DNA of 64,000 nt from Fructilactobacillus hinvesii (GTDB lineage Bacteria; Bacillota; Bacilli; Lactobacillales; Lactobacillaceae): assembly GCF_024029435.1 (NCBI RefSeq), contig NZ_CP097118.1, forward strand, positions 1,116,001 to 1,180,000, given 5' to 3'. Below, in pieces: positions 1 to 9,889 of the stretch (its first letter is position 1; each line of letters opens with the position of its first letter). Under the pieces are notes generated by a model. It was given only the letters and a program-made list of their open reading frames with translations. It ran no database searches and was not told the DNA's origin. The position numbers and the translations under genes are program-made.

Positions 1-1206
1 TTTTCCTCTTTCTGTCTGTTGCCTTTCAAACCGAGTTATTAGCCAACCAATAATCACAACTCCAGCGACTAATGTGATAAATGTTGCACCCAGTGGAGCT
101 TTGCCGACCAACAATACCAAGACTTCCACAACCAATTCCAGTGCCAAAAGCCACTGCCAAAATTGCTGGAAATTTCGCACTTGATTATTCCAAGCAACGG
201 GATACAGGTGCGTAAAAACATTGTTATTGAAAACCGTAAAGAATGGTCGTAACTGAATCCCAGTTAGATAAAGCATGGTTATCGCTACAATTACTGCCAC
301 AAGTTCATTATCTAAGCAGAAGAGAATGACAGCCGCAACGATTAACAGTCGAACATACATCGAACTGGTCTCTCCGTCGCGGAAAAATGTTTTCACGTAC
401 AGATTGGTGTAGAGATGCTTTTGATCGGTGGGTAAATGACGAAAGAAGCGATCTAGGTATCCCCGGCGTTTTGGCCGCGGTTCAATCGCTGGAACATCGG
501 TAAAGAGTGCATAAAAACGATAAATCCGGAGCATGCGCATCTGTTCTTTAGCCACAATTCCTTGCCAATTCAATGGTGGAACCTGTCTATTGATTACGAA
601 ACGACTTACTCCAATGGTAATAATTGCTAAGCCAATGGCAAGCCAAACGTTCCCCATAATGCCAATCAACAGCTCTACCACCGGAAACCCCCACTGAAGG
701 CTAAATTGATGCCACCATTTTGCTTCTCGATGATTACGAAGTTGAAAAGTCTGAAATTTTAGCCAATTCCACTTTAAAAGAAAAAGTAATCCGAAACCAG
801 CCACTAGATCTGGAAGGTGCCATTCCAGGCTAACGCTTGCAAACGGCAACAAAACAAACCAAATGCCCGCTTGCATTAAGGTGGCCATCCCTAAACTATA
901 CCAAAATGATTGGTGAAAGTAGCGTTCTAGCTGCCCCTCTTGCGGGGCTAAAAACACCCGGTCCGGAGCACTGATTAACGTTGCTAAGTTGCCAAACTGT
1001 AAGCCAATTTCTAGTACCACTATCATGACAATGGGCTGCCACCATTGGTGCGGCGCTAAGCCCTTCAAAAAATTAGAATAAGCTAGTCCTAACGCACCCA
1101 CAAAAAACATGAGGGCAATCACAAAGAAATCGTTAAAAACATAGCGCAGGTACTTCGTCAATTGAACCCAGTGTGCAACGAGCCGTTGCCTAAATAAATT
1201 ACGCAT
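1..1206 (-). CDS. ecsB: EcsB, ABC transporter permease (3' end cut by window edge)
   Basis: Membrane subunit of the EcsAB ABC transporter, an exporter-type system linked to protease/peptide traffic and secretion in Firmicutes. I translated it from the minus strand: ATG at 1204-1206, then 402 codons open to the window edge. It shows about eight hydrophobic segments, the first at roughly residues 22-43, and a charged cytoplasmic stretch around 235-275 with an RPKRRGYLDRFF motif. It starts one base after the ecsA stop, so the two are translationally coupled. Family assignment rests on its position after EcsA and its topology. The C-terminus is not visible. Confidence 0.85.
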   Translation of the reverse strand, partial: MRNLFRQRLVAHWVQLTKYLRYVFNDFFVIALMFFVGALGLAYSNFLKGLAPHQWWQPIVMIVVLEIGLQFGNLATLISAPDRVFLAPQEGQLERYFHQSFWYSLGMATLMQAGIWFVLLPFASVSLEWHLPDLVAGFGLLFLLKWNWLKFQTFQLRNHREAKWWHQFSLQWGFPVVELLIGIMGNVWLAIGLAIITIGVSRFVINRQVPPLNWQGIVAKEQMRMLRIYRFYALFTDVPAIEPRPKRRGYLDRFFRHLPTDQKHLYTNLYVKTFFRDGETSSMYVRLLIVAAVILFCLDNELVAVIVAITMLYLTGIQLRPFFTVFNNNVFTHLYPVAWNNQVRNFQQFWQWLLALELVVEVLVLLVGKAPLGATFITLVAGVVIIGWLITRFERQQTERGK

Positions 1207-1207
1207 C

Positions 1208-1966
1208 CTAATCACCCTCTGCATCTTGATTTGGTCGTGCTTGCGCTCGCGCTAAAGAGAGGTAGATGTCCGTGAGAGAATCCCCTAAATCTTGATAATG
1301 CTCTTTAATTTGCTCCATGGTGCCCTCGTAGTTTACCTGACCGTCATTAATAAGGACAAATCGATCACAGTGCTTTTCGGCTGTATCCAAAACATGGGTA
1401 GACATCAAGACGCTCACTCCAGCCGCTTTTTTTTCTTCAATTAAATTCAATAAATCATCAACAGCTAGTGGATCTAGACCCAAAAACGGTTCATCAATTA
1501 CTAACAGCTTTGCGTCAGTCATAAAAGCACAAACGATCATGACCTTTTGCCGCATTCCCTTGGAAAAATTGGCAGGAAACCAGTCTAATTTATTTTCTAA
1601 CCGGAATAGTTTTAGTAGCCGATTAGCGCGATCCCAAGCAACCAGATGATCCAGATTATAAGCCATAATCGTAGCATCAACGTGTTCACGTAAGGTTAAT
1701 TCCGAGTATAAAACGGGCATTTCCGGAACGTAAGCAATTTGTTGTTTATAGCGTTGCACGTCATCCTCAATTCGGAGCCCATTAAGCTTAATGGTTCCTG
1801 AAAACGGCGTCATTAAACCAATAACGTGGTTGATGGTCGTTGATTTTCCTGCTCCATTTAATCCAATTAAGGAAACTAATTCGCCATCCTGGACGTCAAA
1901 AGTTTCCGCTTTTAACACCGGAATGCTCGAGTAGCCACCTGTTAATTGATTTACTTCTAAAGTCAT
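1208..1966 (-). CDS. ecsA: EcsA, ABC transporter ATP-binding protein
   Basis: ATPase subunit that powers the EcsB permease. Walker A is GLNGAGKST, the signature is the degenerate FSKGMRQK typical of EcsA, and Walker B is LLVIDEPFLGLDP followed by an STH switch histidine. An upstream ATG at 1987 would add seven residues, but the ATG at 1966 is preceded by GAAAGAGTG at good spacing, so I use it (252 aa). The pair ecsA-ecsB reads away from the hit gene. This is the standard ecs-hit-prsA neighbourhood of lactobacilli. Confidence 0.93.
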   Translation of the reverse strand: MTLEVNQLTGGYSSIPVLKAETFDVQDGELVSLIGLNGAGKSTTINHVIGLMTPFSGTIKLNGLRIEDDVQRYKQQIAYVPEMPVLYSELTLREHVDATIMAYNLDHLVAWDRANRLLKLFRLENKLDWFPANFSKGMRQKVMIVCAFMTDAKLLVIDEPFLGLDPLAVDDLLNLIEEKKAAGVSVLMSTHVLDTAEKHCDRFVLINDGQVNYEGTMEQIKEHYQDLGDSLTDIYLSLARAQARPNQDAEGD

Positions 1967-2000
1967 TTGTGTCACTCTTTCATTCATTGTTTTATCACTG

Positions 2001-2009
2001 ATTATACCA
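2001..2009 (-). promoter_or_regulatory. Extended -10 promoter of ecsAB
   Basis: On the minus strand the sequence reads TGGTATAAT, an extended -10 element, with no good -35 hexamer upstream. A start about 7 bases downstream would leave a short leader carrying the GAAAGAGTG ribosome site of ecsA. Confidence 0.5.
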
Positions 2010-2071
2010 TAAGGAAACCATAAATTTTGGAGTAATCTGGTGTATACTTAAGAAGTAAAGGAGTGATTAAA

Positions 2072-2512
2072 ATGCCACAATTTGACGACAATTGCGTTTT
2101 TTGCAAAATTATTCAGGGAAAAATTCCCAGTTATCCAGTTTATGAAGATGATGAGGTGTTAGCTTTTTTAGATATTTCTCAAGCAACTCCTGGTCACACA
2201 CTAGTAATTCCCAAGCAACACATTCAGGATATCTTTACGTTTGATGCTGATCAAGCTGGAAAAGTTTTTGCGCGCATTCCAAAAATCGCACGTGCCATTC
2301 AGGCTTCTGATAACAATATTAAGGGAATGAATATCGTTAATGACAACGGAGAATTAGCTTATCAGTCCGTTTTTCACGCTCACTTCCACTTGATTCCCCG
2401 TTACAACCAAGCCGATGACTTCTCCATCCACTTTGGAAATCATACGCAGGATTATGACCAAGCTAAATACGAAGCGCTTCAAGCTAACATTCAAAATCAA
2501 TTCAAAGCGTAG
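2072..2512 (+). CDS. hit: HIT family hydrolase
   Basis: Cytoplasmic histidine-triad nucleotide hydrolase of the Hint type, 146 aa, acting on AMP-linked substrates. The N-terminal NCVFCKIIQGKIPSYPVYED block and the C-terminal triad HAHFHLIPR are both present. A GTG nine bases upstream is in frame, but the ATG at 2072 sits behind AAAGGAG (2057-2063) and is the better start. It is divergent from ecsA and followed by prsA. Confidence 0.93.
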   Translation: MPQFDDNCVFCKIIQGKIPSYPVYEDDEVLAFLDISQATPGHTLVIPKQHIQDIFTFDADQAGKVFARIPKIARAIQASDNNIKGMNIVNDNGELAYQSVFHAHFHLIPRYNQADDFSIHFGNHTQDYDQAKYEALQANIQNQFKA

Positions 2513-2542
2513 GTTAAATTATTTTTAAGTTTACGACTGAAT

Positions 2543-2571
2543 CTGTCAGAAAATTGGAAGTATGTTATATT
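2543..2571 (+). promoter_or_regulatory. prsA promoter
   Basis: CTGTCA at 2543-2548, a 17-base spacer and TATATT at 2566-2571 preceded by TGT (extended -10). It lies 62 bases upstream of the prsA start and gives prsA its own transcript separate from hit. Confidence 0.55.
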
Positions 2572-2633
2572 GGTAGAAGGTTCATTTTTGATGGATCTGA
2601 AATTTTCAAAGAAATGGATGGGGATTTAAGATT

Positions 2634-3518
2634 ATGAATAAGAAGAAATGGGCAATTGGAGCTGCTGGACTATTGCTTAGTCTTTCACTAGCTGCCTGCG
2701 GCCAAGGCAAAACAGTTGCCACTACTGATGGCGGCAAAATTACCCAAGAACAATTTTATGACAAAATGAAGTCAACCCAACAAGGGAAGGCTCAATTACA
2801 ACAAATGATTCTAAACAAATGTTTGGAACATGAGTACGGCAGTAAGGTTAAACAAGCTGACGTTGACAAGCAATTTAACCAGTACAAGAAACAATATGGG
2901 CCTCAATTTGATACCATCTTGCAACAACAAGGAATGACGGAAAGTCAACTGAAAGAATCAATCCGAAACAACCTGTTACTCAAAGCTGCAGTAATGGATA
3001 AAACAGACTTCTCTAACAAAGCATTAGAAAAGCAGTTCAAGAAGTACCAACCAAAGGTAACTGTTAAAGAAATTACCGTTAAAGACAAAGACACTGCCCA
3101 AAAAGCAATCTCTGATTTAGATAACGGAACTAGTTTTAAAGACGTTGCTAAGCAATATGGCGAAGACGATACCACCAAGAAGGATGGCGGCCAAGAAGTG
3201 AGCTTCGATAACTCCACTTCTGGAATCGATAACTCTGTAAAGAAAGCAGCCTACAAACTTAACAACGGTGACTACACCAAGGAACCAGTTAAGACCGAAG
3301 GCGGTTACGCTGTGATGCAAATGGTTAAACACCCGAAGAAGGGAACCTTTAAAGAACACAAGTCAGAACTTAAGGAACAACTTGCTAACGAACGTTTGGG
3401 TGACCAAAAGACCGTTCACAAGGTAGTTTCTGAAGTATTGAAAGACGGTCACGTTCAAATCGAAGATTCCAGCATGAAGAATATTCTCTCTGGATACGTC
3501 GACAACTCGAAAAAATAA
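2634..3518 (+). CDS. prsA: PrsA, extracellular foldase lipoprotein (peptidyl-prolyl isomerase)
   Basis: Membrane-anchored chaperone that folds exported proteins in the cell-wall space. The 294 aa protein has a lipoprotein signal ending in LAAC with the lipidated cysteine at residue 22. A helical chaperone region (about 30-130) is followed by a parvulin-type domain (about 135-230). The C-terminal helix is lysine-rich. It sits beside hit and ecsAB, the usual arrangement. A GGATGGGGA ribosome site precedes the ATG. Confidence 0.93.
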   Translation: MNKKKWAIGAAGLLLSLSLAACGQGKTVATTDGGKITQEQFYDKMKSTQQGKAQLQQMILNKCLEHEYGSKVKQADVDKQFNQYKKQYGPQFDTILQQQGMTESQLKESIRNNLLLKAAVMDKTDFSNKALEKQFKKYQPKVTVKEITVKDKDTAQKAISDLDNGTSFKDVAKQYGEDDTTKKDGGQEVSFDNSTSGIDNSVKKAAYKLNNGDYTKEPVKTEGGYAVMQMVKHPKKGTFKEHKSELKEQLANERLGDQKTVHKVVSEVLKDGHVQIEDSSMKNILSGYVDNSKK

Positions 3519-3528
3519 TTAAAACTAA

Positions 3529-3556
3529 AAATCCCCGGACAAATGTCCGGGGATTT
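3529..3556. terminator. Bidirectional terminator between prsA and yhaN
   Basis: AAATCCCCGGAC, a 4-base loop and GTCCGGGGATTT, flanked by A-rich and T-rich runs, so it can serve both convergent genes. Confidence 0.9.
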
Positions 3557-3558
3557 TT

Positions 3559-6099
3559 TTATTCTAATTTAATTTGGTTGGTGGCTGGTAACACTTTAAG
3601 CAAATGAGCTTGCGCCGTAAAGTAAATAATTTGAGTCGTCTGTGATAACGTTTGGAGTAGTTCAAGCGCGTGTTTCCTCCTAATCTCATCAAAATCAGCA
3701 AAACCATCGTCGATTATGATAGGAAATGGAAATTCATCACTGAAAGAAACCGTTAAAGCTAGCACCAAAGCTAAATACAGCTGTTGCATTGTCCCGCGGG
3801 ACAGTTCCTGTACCTTAAATCGCTGCCCAGTTCCAGTAACAACCTCTAACTTTTGCTGGTAGCGAATTTGTTGGTAGTGCTGATTGGTTAAAATGGCAAA
3901 ATAGTGCTCCGCTAGTTGTTGTACCTTTGGAAAACGTCCGTGACTAGCTTCATTTAGTACCTTTTCAATCCAATCATGAGAAAGTTGCAATACTAACCAC
4001 TGCTTTGCCAATTCAACAATCTTTGTCTCTAAGTTAGCTTGTTGTTGGCGTAGTTTGGCTAGGGTGCCATCTTTACTAATCTGCTGGAGCTTGGTCTGTT
4101 GCACGGTTTGCTGTTGCAGTAACTGATTAAGTTGCTGGTGCAGTTCTTGTACCTGTTGTTTCAATTTACGACTATGAGTTTGGATTGCTGCCCCATCCTT
4201 AAACCGTTGCAAGCGACTAACCAATTCGGGAGTAAACTTTTGTTGTAACGTCAATTGCCGCTTTCGAAGTTGCTCATGCTGTTGCTCCTGTTCCAGTCGC
4301 TCTTTAAATTCCGTTAGGTTCTGAACTTGACGTTGCTTAAGCTCTTGTTGCATTTGCTGTTGTAATTGACGCAGTTCCCCTGCCTGTTGCGTTAGCTGCT
4401 GTTCGTCCGTGTGTAATCGATGATCAAGTTGTTCTTGACGTTGGCGCTCGTCACTCAGATTAGCCAACCACTGTTGGACTGTCCGCAGCTGTTGTTCTGA
4501 TGATTGTCCAGCTAGTTGTACTTCTGAATCTAAAAATTGCCAGTGCTTAAGATAACCATTAAGTTGTTCTTGTAATTGATTGACTTGTTGTTGTAATTGA
4601 TGGACTCGTTCCCATTGGTGATCCCGCTTTTTAATGCTAGTTTGTAAGGTGGTCAACCACAATTGCGGGTCAACCTTAGTAATCTGGTACTTGGCTCCAA
4701 TTTGTTGTAATTCTGCCTGCACTTGTTGTAATTTGGCTGGGGTCGTTTTCTCTGGGACTGACGAAAAACGTTGCGTATGCGGTTGAAACTGTAAATAACC
4801 ACCATACACAATTAAGATTAACCCCACAATTCCTAACAACATGAATAAGAACTTGCCCAACACAAATCCCAGGATGATTAGTCCCAATCCCAACAAAATT
4901 AATAGGAGCGGTGATCGTTGCTCTTTAGGTGAAGGCGCTTGTCTTGTCTGCGGTTGGACTTGATTTTGTAACTGCATTTGTTGTTGCAATAGTTGCGCTA
5001 CTCGTTGGGCATCTGCTTTTGTAAACGGTTTAGAAGCTGAACCACCCGTTTCTAATTCGTCATCTTGCAACCGCATCGTTTCCGATTTTAACTGTTCCTG
5101 TAAATTTTGTTGCCGCTGCCACTGATCTTGATATTGCGGCAACTGAGCGTTTAAATCATCAATTTGATGCTGATGTTGCAAATAAAATTGATACTGCGCT
5201 GATAAAGTACGCTCTTGTTCCGTCGTTACTTGCTTTCGCTGCTGATTCACGTTTTTAGTTAAAACTTCAATTTCTGCCTGCAACTTTTGTAATTGATTCC
5301 AATCGGAAACACGATATCCAGCTTGAGCCGTTAAATTTCGTTGTTTCAAGTCCGTTAATTCTTGATACTCGTCCCAATCTTGCTCTTCTTTATAAGTTTG
5401 TTGCAGCTCTTGCTGGGCCGTAGCTTCTTGTTGCTGTAGTGAATGAATGTCCGTTTCTAGCTGGGCTAGGGATTCGGTTAACTCCAGATATTCGGGGTAT
5501 TGGGTTTGGGCTCTTTGAATTTCTTTTTCTAAATTATCATGTTCTTGCAACTTCTGGTTGAGTTCAGGTTTCTTTCCCCGTGGTTTGTATAAATCACCAG
5601 TTTGGGTTTGAATCTCTTTCTCTAATCCCAACCATTGGTTAATCCCCACTACTCCAATTCGCCGAATCCGTTCTTCTAACTCGGTTGTGGTTAACTTTTG
5701 AATTTCTTCCCCAGCTGAGGCATCAAAATAAAACAATTTGTCATATACATCTCGGTTAATTGGCCCTAACAACTGTTGTAACCGATCATTAGGAACTACT
5801 TTTCCCGTCGCATCAAAAAGGGTAACCTCTCCCCCATTTTTTCCCTCTACCCGTTCAATTACTAACGAACCGTTGGGGGTAGTAACCGTTAGTTTGCCAC
5901 CCATCTGACTCTTATCCTTGGGAGCGTAAGGATGAGTGGTCTGACGATGCTCAAATCCAAATAAAATATCCCGAATAAAATTAATCAAGGTCGTTTTCCC
6001 AGCTTCATTGGGCCCATAAATTGTCTGTAAATTAGCCAACTGAAAGTGCAAATTGTGCAGTTTTCCGTAATTGTAAACCTCAATCGTTTCAATTTTCAT
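3559..6099 (-). CDS. yhaN: YhaN, SbcC/Rad50-like AAA ATPase with internal membrane segments
   Basis: Large P-loop ATPase of the YhaN family (846 aa), partner of the YhaO phosphoesterase; inferred role in DNA end processing or repair. Residues 1-50 carry the ABC-like N-terminal half with Walker A GPNEAGKTT. Long glutamine-rich coiled coils (about 180-370 and 480-700) flank two adjacent transmembrane stretches near 400-440. The C-terminal half has the signature LSRGTMQQLYLAL and Walker B FPIIIDDGFADFD. It overlaps the yhaO stop by 11 bases, indicating translational coupling. The membrane pair is a known feature of YhaN and separates it from classical SbcC. Confidence 0.88.
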   Translation of the reverse strand: MKIETIEVYNYGKLHNLHFQLANLQTIYGPNEAGKTTLINFIRDILFGFEHRQTTHPYAPKDKSQMGGKLTVTTPNGSLVIERVEGKNGGEVTLFDATGKVVPNDRLQQLLGPINRDVYDKLFYFDASAGEEIQKLTTTELEERIRRIGVVGINQWLGLEKEIQTQTGDLYKPRGKKPELNQKLQEHDNLEKEIQRAQTQYPEYLELTESLAQLETDIHSLQQQEATAQQELQQTYKEEQDWDEYQELTDLKQRNLTAQAGYRVSDWNQLQKLQAEIEVLTKNVNQQRKQVTTEQERTLSAQYQFYLQHQHQIDDLNAQLPQYQDQWQRQQNLQEQLKSETMRLQDDELETGGSASKPFTKADAQRVAQLLQQQMQLQNQVQPQTRQAPSPKEQRSPLLLILLGLGLIILGFVLGKFLFMLLGIVGLILIVYGGYLQFQPHTQRFSSVPEKTTPAKLQQVQAELQQIGAKYQITKVDPQLWLTTLQTSIKKRDHQWERVHQLQQQVNQLQEQLNGYLKHWQFLDSEVQLAGQSSEQQLRTVQQWLANLSDERQRQEQLDHRLHTDEQQLTQQAGELRQLQQQMQQELKQRQVQNLTEFKERLEQEQQHEQLRKRQLTLQQKFTPELVSRLQRFKDGAAIQTHSRKLKQQVQELHQQLNQLLQQQTVQQTKLQQISKDGTLAKLRQQQANLETKIVELAKQWLVLQLSHDWIEKVLNEASHGRFPKVQQLAEHYFAILTNQHYQQIRYQQKLEVVTGTGQRFKVQELSRGTMQQLYLALVLALTVSFSDEFPFPIIIDDGFADFDEIRRKHALELLQTLSQTTQIIYFTAQAHLLKVLPATNQIKLE

Positions 6100-7327
6100 C
6101 GGTAAAATCCTCCCGATTAGTTTTTCCCTGTAGGAACGTTTCGCTTTGCTTCCGCAGCTCGGCCACTGCTTCTGGATTCCCTAATGCTTGATAAATAAAA
6201 TCTCGTTTAAACAACTTTTGGGCCAATTCATTAACATGGGTTTCATTAAATACGTCTGCTTGGGTATCCTGCCAAAATACTTCATCTAAATCAGCAAAAT
6301 GTAATGATTCTTGCTCGTTAATTGTTAATTCATAAACCCACGCATTCAACTGTTGGTACTGATCTTTCAAAGTTTGTTGCAGTTGTCCCAATAAGATCCC
6401 ATTTTGAGCGTTTAAAGCAACTGCGGCACTAACTCCATCGGCCGGGGCGGTTAAAACCACATTTAACAAGTGTAACTGCTGAAAATGGGCTTGTTGTATT
6501 TTAGTCACTAACTGATTAACTACCGTGTTGACATCAGTTGCTTGGGTCACTTTTAATTCCAAAGCAGCATAAATCACGGGAGCGGTGGCAACGAAGTGCG
6601 TGTCTAGTGAACCAGTTGTTTCATCAGTCGAAATTAATAAATAGCCCTTTTCGCCTGGTTCATTTTTATGCCGGCCTTGAATGTCTCCTGGATAGTTAAT
6701 TGGAGGATGGGACGCTAACTGCTGCCGTTTATGAATATGACCTAACGCCCAATAATCATAGCCTTTATCGATCAATTCTGGCACGGTGAAGGGAGCATAG
6801 TGTGAATCCACCCCTGATTTAACCGCTCCATGAACCATTCCAATCGTAAAATCAGCCTGTTTTCCGGTCGGAAAGTCAGCCACCTTATCCGTCAAAACAG
6901 CTTGCTGATCATAACTAAAACCACTGACGGCTACCGTTGCTCCACCTGTTAGGGTCAACCGCTCCGTAGTAACCTGAGGGCCAAAGATCCGGACGTTTTG
7001 AGGAAATTGCAAAGGGGATTTTCCATCTGGTTGAAAATCATGATTTCCAAATGACAGAAAAACAGGAATGTGATGCTGGTTAAGGCGTTGCATCTCATTC
7101 AAAAAAAATTGATGCGCTGCGGCACTCGGCATTTTGCTATCAAAGACATCCCCAACGATTAATACAAAGTCAACCTGTTGCTCAATTGCATCCGTTACAA
7201 TTTTTTGAAACGATCCGTAGGGAGCCTCGTATAAAGTTGGCCAAAGTGTCTGCGGGGTTGCTTCATCATCTTTAATTCCCGTAAACGGGGTATCAAGATG
7301 TAAATCAGCAGTGTGAATAAACTTCAT
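6089..7327 (-). CDS. yhaO: YhaO, metallophosphoesterase DNA exonuclease
   Basis: Calcineurin-like nuclease of the SbcD/Mre11 type (412 aa). Metal-binding motifs in order: ADLHLD near residue 10, GDVFDS, GNHD, MVHG and GHIHK. A longer frame begins 21 bases upstream, but the ATG at 7327 follows AAGGAGGAAGTA directly and starts MKFIHTADLHL, so I use it. It forms a two-gene unit with yhaN. A terminator for the upstream yheA gene precedes it, so expression relies on read-through or on an unseen promoter. Confidence 0.9.
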   Translation of the reverse strand: MKFIHTADLHLDTPFTGIKDDEATPQTLWPTLYEAPYGSFQKIVTDAIEQQVDFVLIVGDVFDSKMPSAAAHQFFLNEMQRLNQHHIPVFLSFGNHDFQPDGKSPLQFPQNVRIFGPQVTTERLTLTGGATVAVSGFSYDQQAVLTDKVADFPTGKQADFTIGMVHGAVKSGVDSHYAPFTVPELIDKGYDYWALGHIHKRQQLASHPPINYPGDIQGRHKNEPGEKGYLLISTDETTGSLDTHFVATAPVIYAALELKVTQATDVNTVVNQLVTKIQQAHFQQLHLLNVVLTAPADGVSAAVALNAQNGILLGQLQQTLKDQYQQLNAWVYELTINEQESLHFADLDEVFWQDTQADVFNETHVNELAQKLFKRDFIYQALGNPEAVAELRKQSETFLQGKTNREDFTDEN

Positions 7328-7350
7328 TACTTCCTCCTTTTTTGCCACAA

Positions 7351-7382
7351 AAAAAGAAGTACCGTTCCCAGCACTTCTTTTT
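7351..7382 (-). terminator. Terminator after the YheA-like gene
   Basis: On the minus strand AAAAAGAAGT pairs with ACTTCTTTTT across a 12-base loop and ends in a T run. It stands between yheA and yhaO and could modulate read-through into yhaON. Confidence 0.75.
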
Positions 7383-7384
7383 GA

Positions 7385-7732
7385 CTAACCTTCGTAAAGT
7401 TTACGGAGTGGTTCAGTGATTACCATGTTGGCATCATCAATTAACTTGCCCATGGCCTTTTCCCGTTCCATTAAAACCTTGATGGCTGGTAACGTGTTCA
7501 TCTTATCTGCTAATTCCCGGGCATATTTCATGTCATCTGGAGTAATTTCTTGTCCAGCCATTTGTTTTTGCCGTAAATCACTTTGATTCTTTTGAAACTC
7601 AGTGAAAACCTTGTAAGCTTCTTTTTCGTTTTGTAATGCTTCAAAGGCGTTCTTCAAGTTAGTAAATTCTTCTGACTTTACCACTGCTTCTTGCATTTTT
7701 TGGGCTTGTTCCATAATTTTATTATCTGACAT
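7385..7732 (-). CDS. YheA/YmcA/YlbF family small helical protein
   Basis: 115 aa, almost entirely helical and charged, with the QAQKMQEAVVKSEEF start and the QMAGQEITPDDMK hinge typical of the YheA (UPF0342) branch of the YlbF/YmcA family. Family members in Bacillus act with RNase Y in RNA processing; the role of YheA itself is not settled. The start is the ATG at 7732, eight bases after AAAGGAG; the in-frame ATG at 7738 lies too close to that ribosome site. It sits between a PBP gene and yhaO. Confidence 0.85.
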   Translation of the reverse strand: MSDNKIMEQAQKMQEAVVKSEEFTNLKNAFEALQNEKEAYKVFTEFQKNQSDLRQKQMAGQEITPDDMKYARELADKMNTLPAIKVLMEREKAMGKLIDDANMVITEPLRKLYEG

Positions 7733-7780
7733 GCTCATTCTCCTTTTATTTAAGTTATCTCAATTTTAACATACTGAACC

Positions 7781-9889
7781 TTAAAATCCTAAGAAACTCC
7801 GCGCTTTCTCAATCGCTTTATCAGTTAAGTTAGTTCCTTTATTCAAGAGTTTTTGGTTCAATTCTTCAGCTTTTTGCATCCACTCACTTCCACCAGGAGT
7901 TACTTTATTTTGCCGACTATTTTTGGCAGCAATCATCGTAGCCGTATCTTGGACTTTAAATTGATGTTGCTCCGTGTACGGCAAAATTTGTTCCATCTGA
8001 TGTTTAAAGAGCGAGTTGACTCCAGTTCCACTCAGATTTTCCAAGTGATGTTCAGAATTAGTACTGTCGAATCCTTCCCACGTAGCCACAACTACATCTG
8101 GGGTGTAACCAACAACCCACTTGTCTCGAGTCGCATCTGCATCAGTACTATTGTCAGCCTCAGTACTCCCTGTCTTTCCAGCCACTTGGTACCCAGCTGG
8201 TTTAGCTGTAGTTCCTGTTCCGTAATTAAAGACCCCTAACATCATACTGGTCATTTGCCGAGCGGTATTTTTAGACATTACCTGTGTAGGAGTTGAACCA
8301 TTGTTCTGTACGATCGTTTTCCCCGTTGAGTCTACGATTTTGGTAATGTAAAACGGTTTCGTGAGCCTTCCCTGATTAGCAAAAGCCGTATAAGCTCCTG
8401 CCAGTTGTTGGGGTGAAACTCCCGTAGAAAGACCTCCTAATGCTAATGCTAAATTGTCATCTTTTTTAGTAACCGGTAAATTAAACTTCTGGACGGCTTC
8501 ATACCCCTTGTTAACCCCAATTTGATCTAAAGTCCACACAGCTGGGGCATTTAAACTTTGGGCTAACGCTTGATACATTGGGACCTTCCCCGTATAAACA
8601 TCATTAATGTTTTTCGGGGTGTAGTGATTCTTGCCATACGAAAGTTTCTTATTCACCAGCTCTGAATCATACTTAAACCCATTCTCTAAGGCAGGGGCAT
8701 AAACGGCCAGTGGTTTCATCGTAGAACCAGGTTGTCGTTTAATGTCAGTTGCCCGGTTGAAGCCCCGAAAGACATCCTTATTTCGACCACCGACCACGGC
8801 CTGAACCCCTCCAGTTTTAGGGTTTAACGCCACTGAAGCAGCTTGGACTTTTGTTCCGTCAGCTGCATTTTGGGGAAAGAGACTGGGATCCTTAAAGTCC
8901 GTTTGAAAACTTTGTTGCTGTTGCTGATTCAAATTGGTATAAATCTTGTAACCATTATTCATAATGGCTTTTTCCGATAAACCGTACTTACTAATGGCCT
9001 CGTTGATCACTGCATCAAAATAAGACGGATACTTATAGTTATTGCCAACCGTAAAAGTATCCTTTGTTCCTAGTGGTAACGACTGGTAGTACTTAACCTT
9101 GCTTTGCGGAATCTTCTTATTATCAGCCATCAACTGTAAAACGACGTTCCGCCGTTGTTTAGCTGCTTCTGGGTGATCAATCGGATTATTGCTAGGATTT
9201 TGCAACATCCCGGCTAGCACCGCTGCGTCTTGCACCGGTAATTCATCCGCATCCATTCCAAAATACTTGCGTGAGGCATCCTGAACCCCATAAACCCCAT
9301 TTCCAAAGTAAGCATTATTCATATACATCGTTAGAATTTGTTTCTTCGAATAAATGTTTTCGATTTCAATTGAAATGAATAATTCTTTAAATTTTCGCGA
9401 TAAGATCTGTTGTTGAGATAAGAAGGTATTCTTAGCTAGTTGTTGAGAAATGGTACTCCCACCCCCACTAATCTGATTTTTACCAGTTAGTTTATTGGTA
9501 ATTGCCAATAAAACGGCGCGACCGTATCCCTTCATCGAAAAACCGTGTTCATGATAAAAATTACGATCTTCCGTTGAAGTAATGGCATCCGCTAAATTAG
9601 GGGAAATTTGATCAGCATTTACATACGTTCCTTTTTGCGCGTATAGTTTCCCCGCTTGCGCTCCATTTTGATCATAAATCACCGTCGAACGAGACAAGTT
9701 TGATTGTAAATCACGAACGTGGGCAGTTTTAGCTATCACCGTAAGATAGGTCACAGAAACTAACGTCAATAACAACACAATGATAATGAACCATCGTGTC
9801 AGTAAAAAGCGATGATTCAGTCGTTTGAACTGCTCCCAGATGGCACGAAATGCACGTTTCCACCAGGGGGTTTGTTTAGATTGCATCAT
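7781..9889 (-). CDS. Class A penicillin-binding protein (transglycosylase/transpeptidase)
   Basis: Bifunctional peptidoglycan synthase, 702 aa. A cytoplasmic basic N-terminus is followed by one membrane anchor (about 33-55). The GT51 transglycosylase domain (about 85-260) has EDRNFYHEHGF and the GGGSTISQQLAKN motif. The transpeptidase domain (about 350-640) carries SxxK as GSTMKPL, SxN as SLNAP and the KTG triad as AGKTGST. It is not next to recU, which argues for the Pbp2A/1b type rather than PonA. Two ATGs abut; the first has AGAGGAG at 8 bases. Confidence 0.92.
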   Translation of the reverse strand: MMQSKQTPWWKRAFRAIWEQFKRLNHRFLLTRWFIIIVLLLTLVSVTYLTVIAKTAHVRDLQSNLSRSTVIYDQNGAQAGKLYAQKGTYVNADQISPNLADAITSTEDRNFYHEHGFSMKGYGRAVLLAITNKLTGKNQISGGGSTISQQLAKNTFLSQQQILSRKFKELFISIEIENIYSKKQILTMYMNNAYFGNGVYGVQDASRKYFGMDADELPVQDAAVLAGMLQNPSNNPIDHPEAAKQRRNVVLQLMADNKKIPQSKVKYYQSLPLGTKDTFTVGNNYKYPSYFDAVINEAISKYGLSEKAIMNNGYKIYTNLNQQQQQSFQTDFKDPSLFPQNAADGTKVQAASVALNPKTGGVQAVVGGRNKDVFRGFNRATDIKRQPGSTMKPLAVYAPALENGFKYDSELVNKKLSYGKNHYTPKNINDVYTGKVPMYQALAQSLNAPAVWTLDQIGVNKGYEAVQKFNLPVTKKDDNLALALGGLSTGVSPQQLAGAYTAFANQGRLTKPFYITKIVDSTGKTIVQNNGSTPTQVMSKNTARQMTSMMLGVFNYGTGTTAKPAGYQVAGKTGSTEADNSTDADATRDKWVVGYTPDVVVATWEGFDSTNSEHHLENLSGTGVNSLFKHQMEQILPYTEQHQFKVQDTATMIAAKNSRQNKVTPGGSEWMQKAEELNQKLLNKGTNLTDKAIEKARSFLGF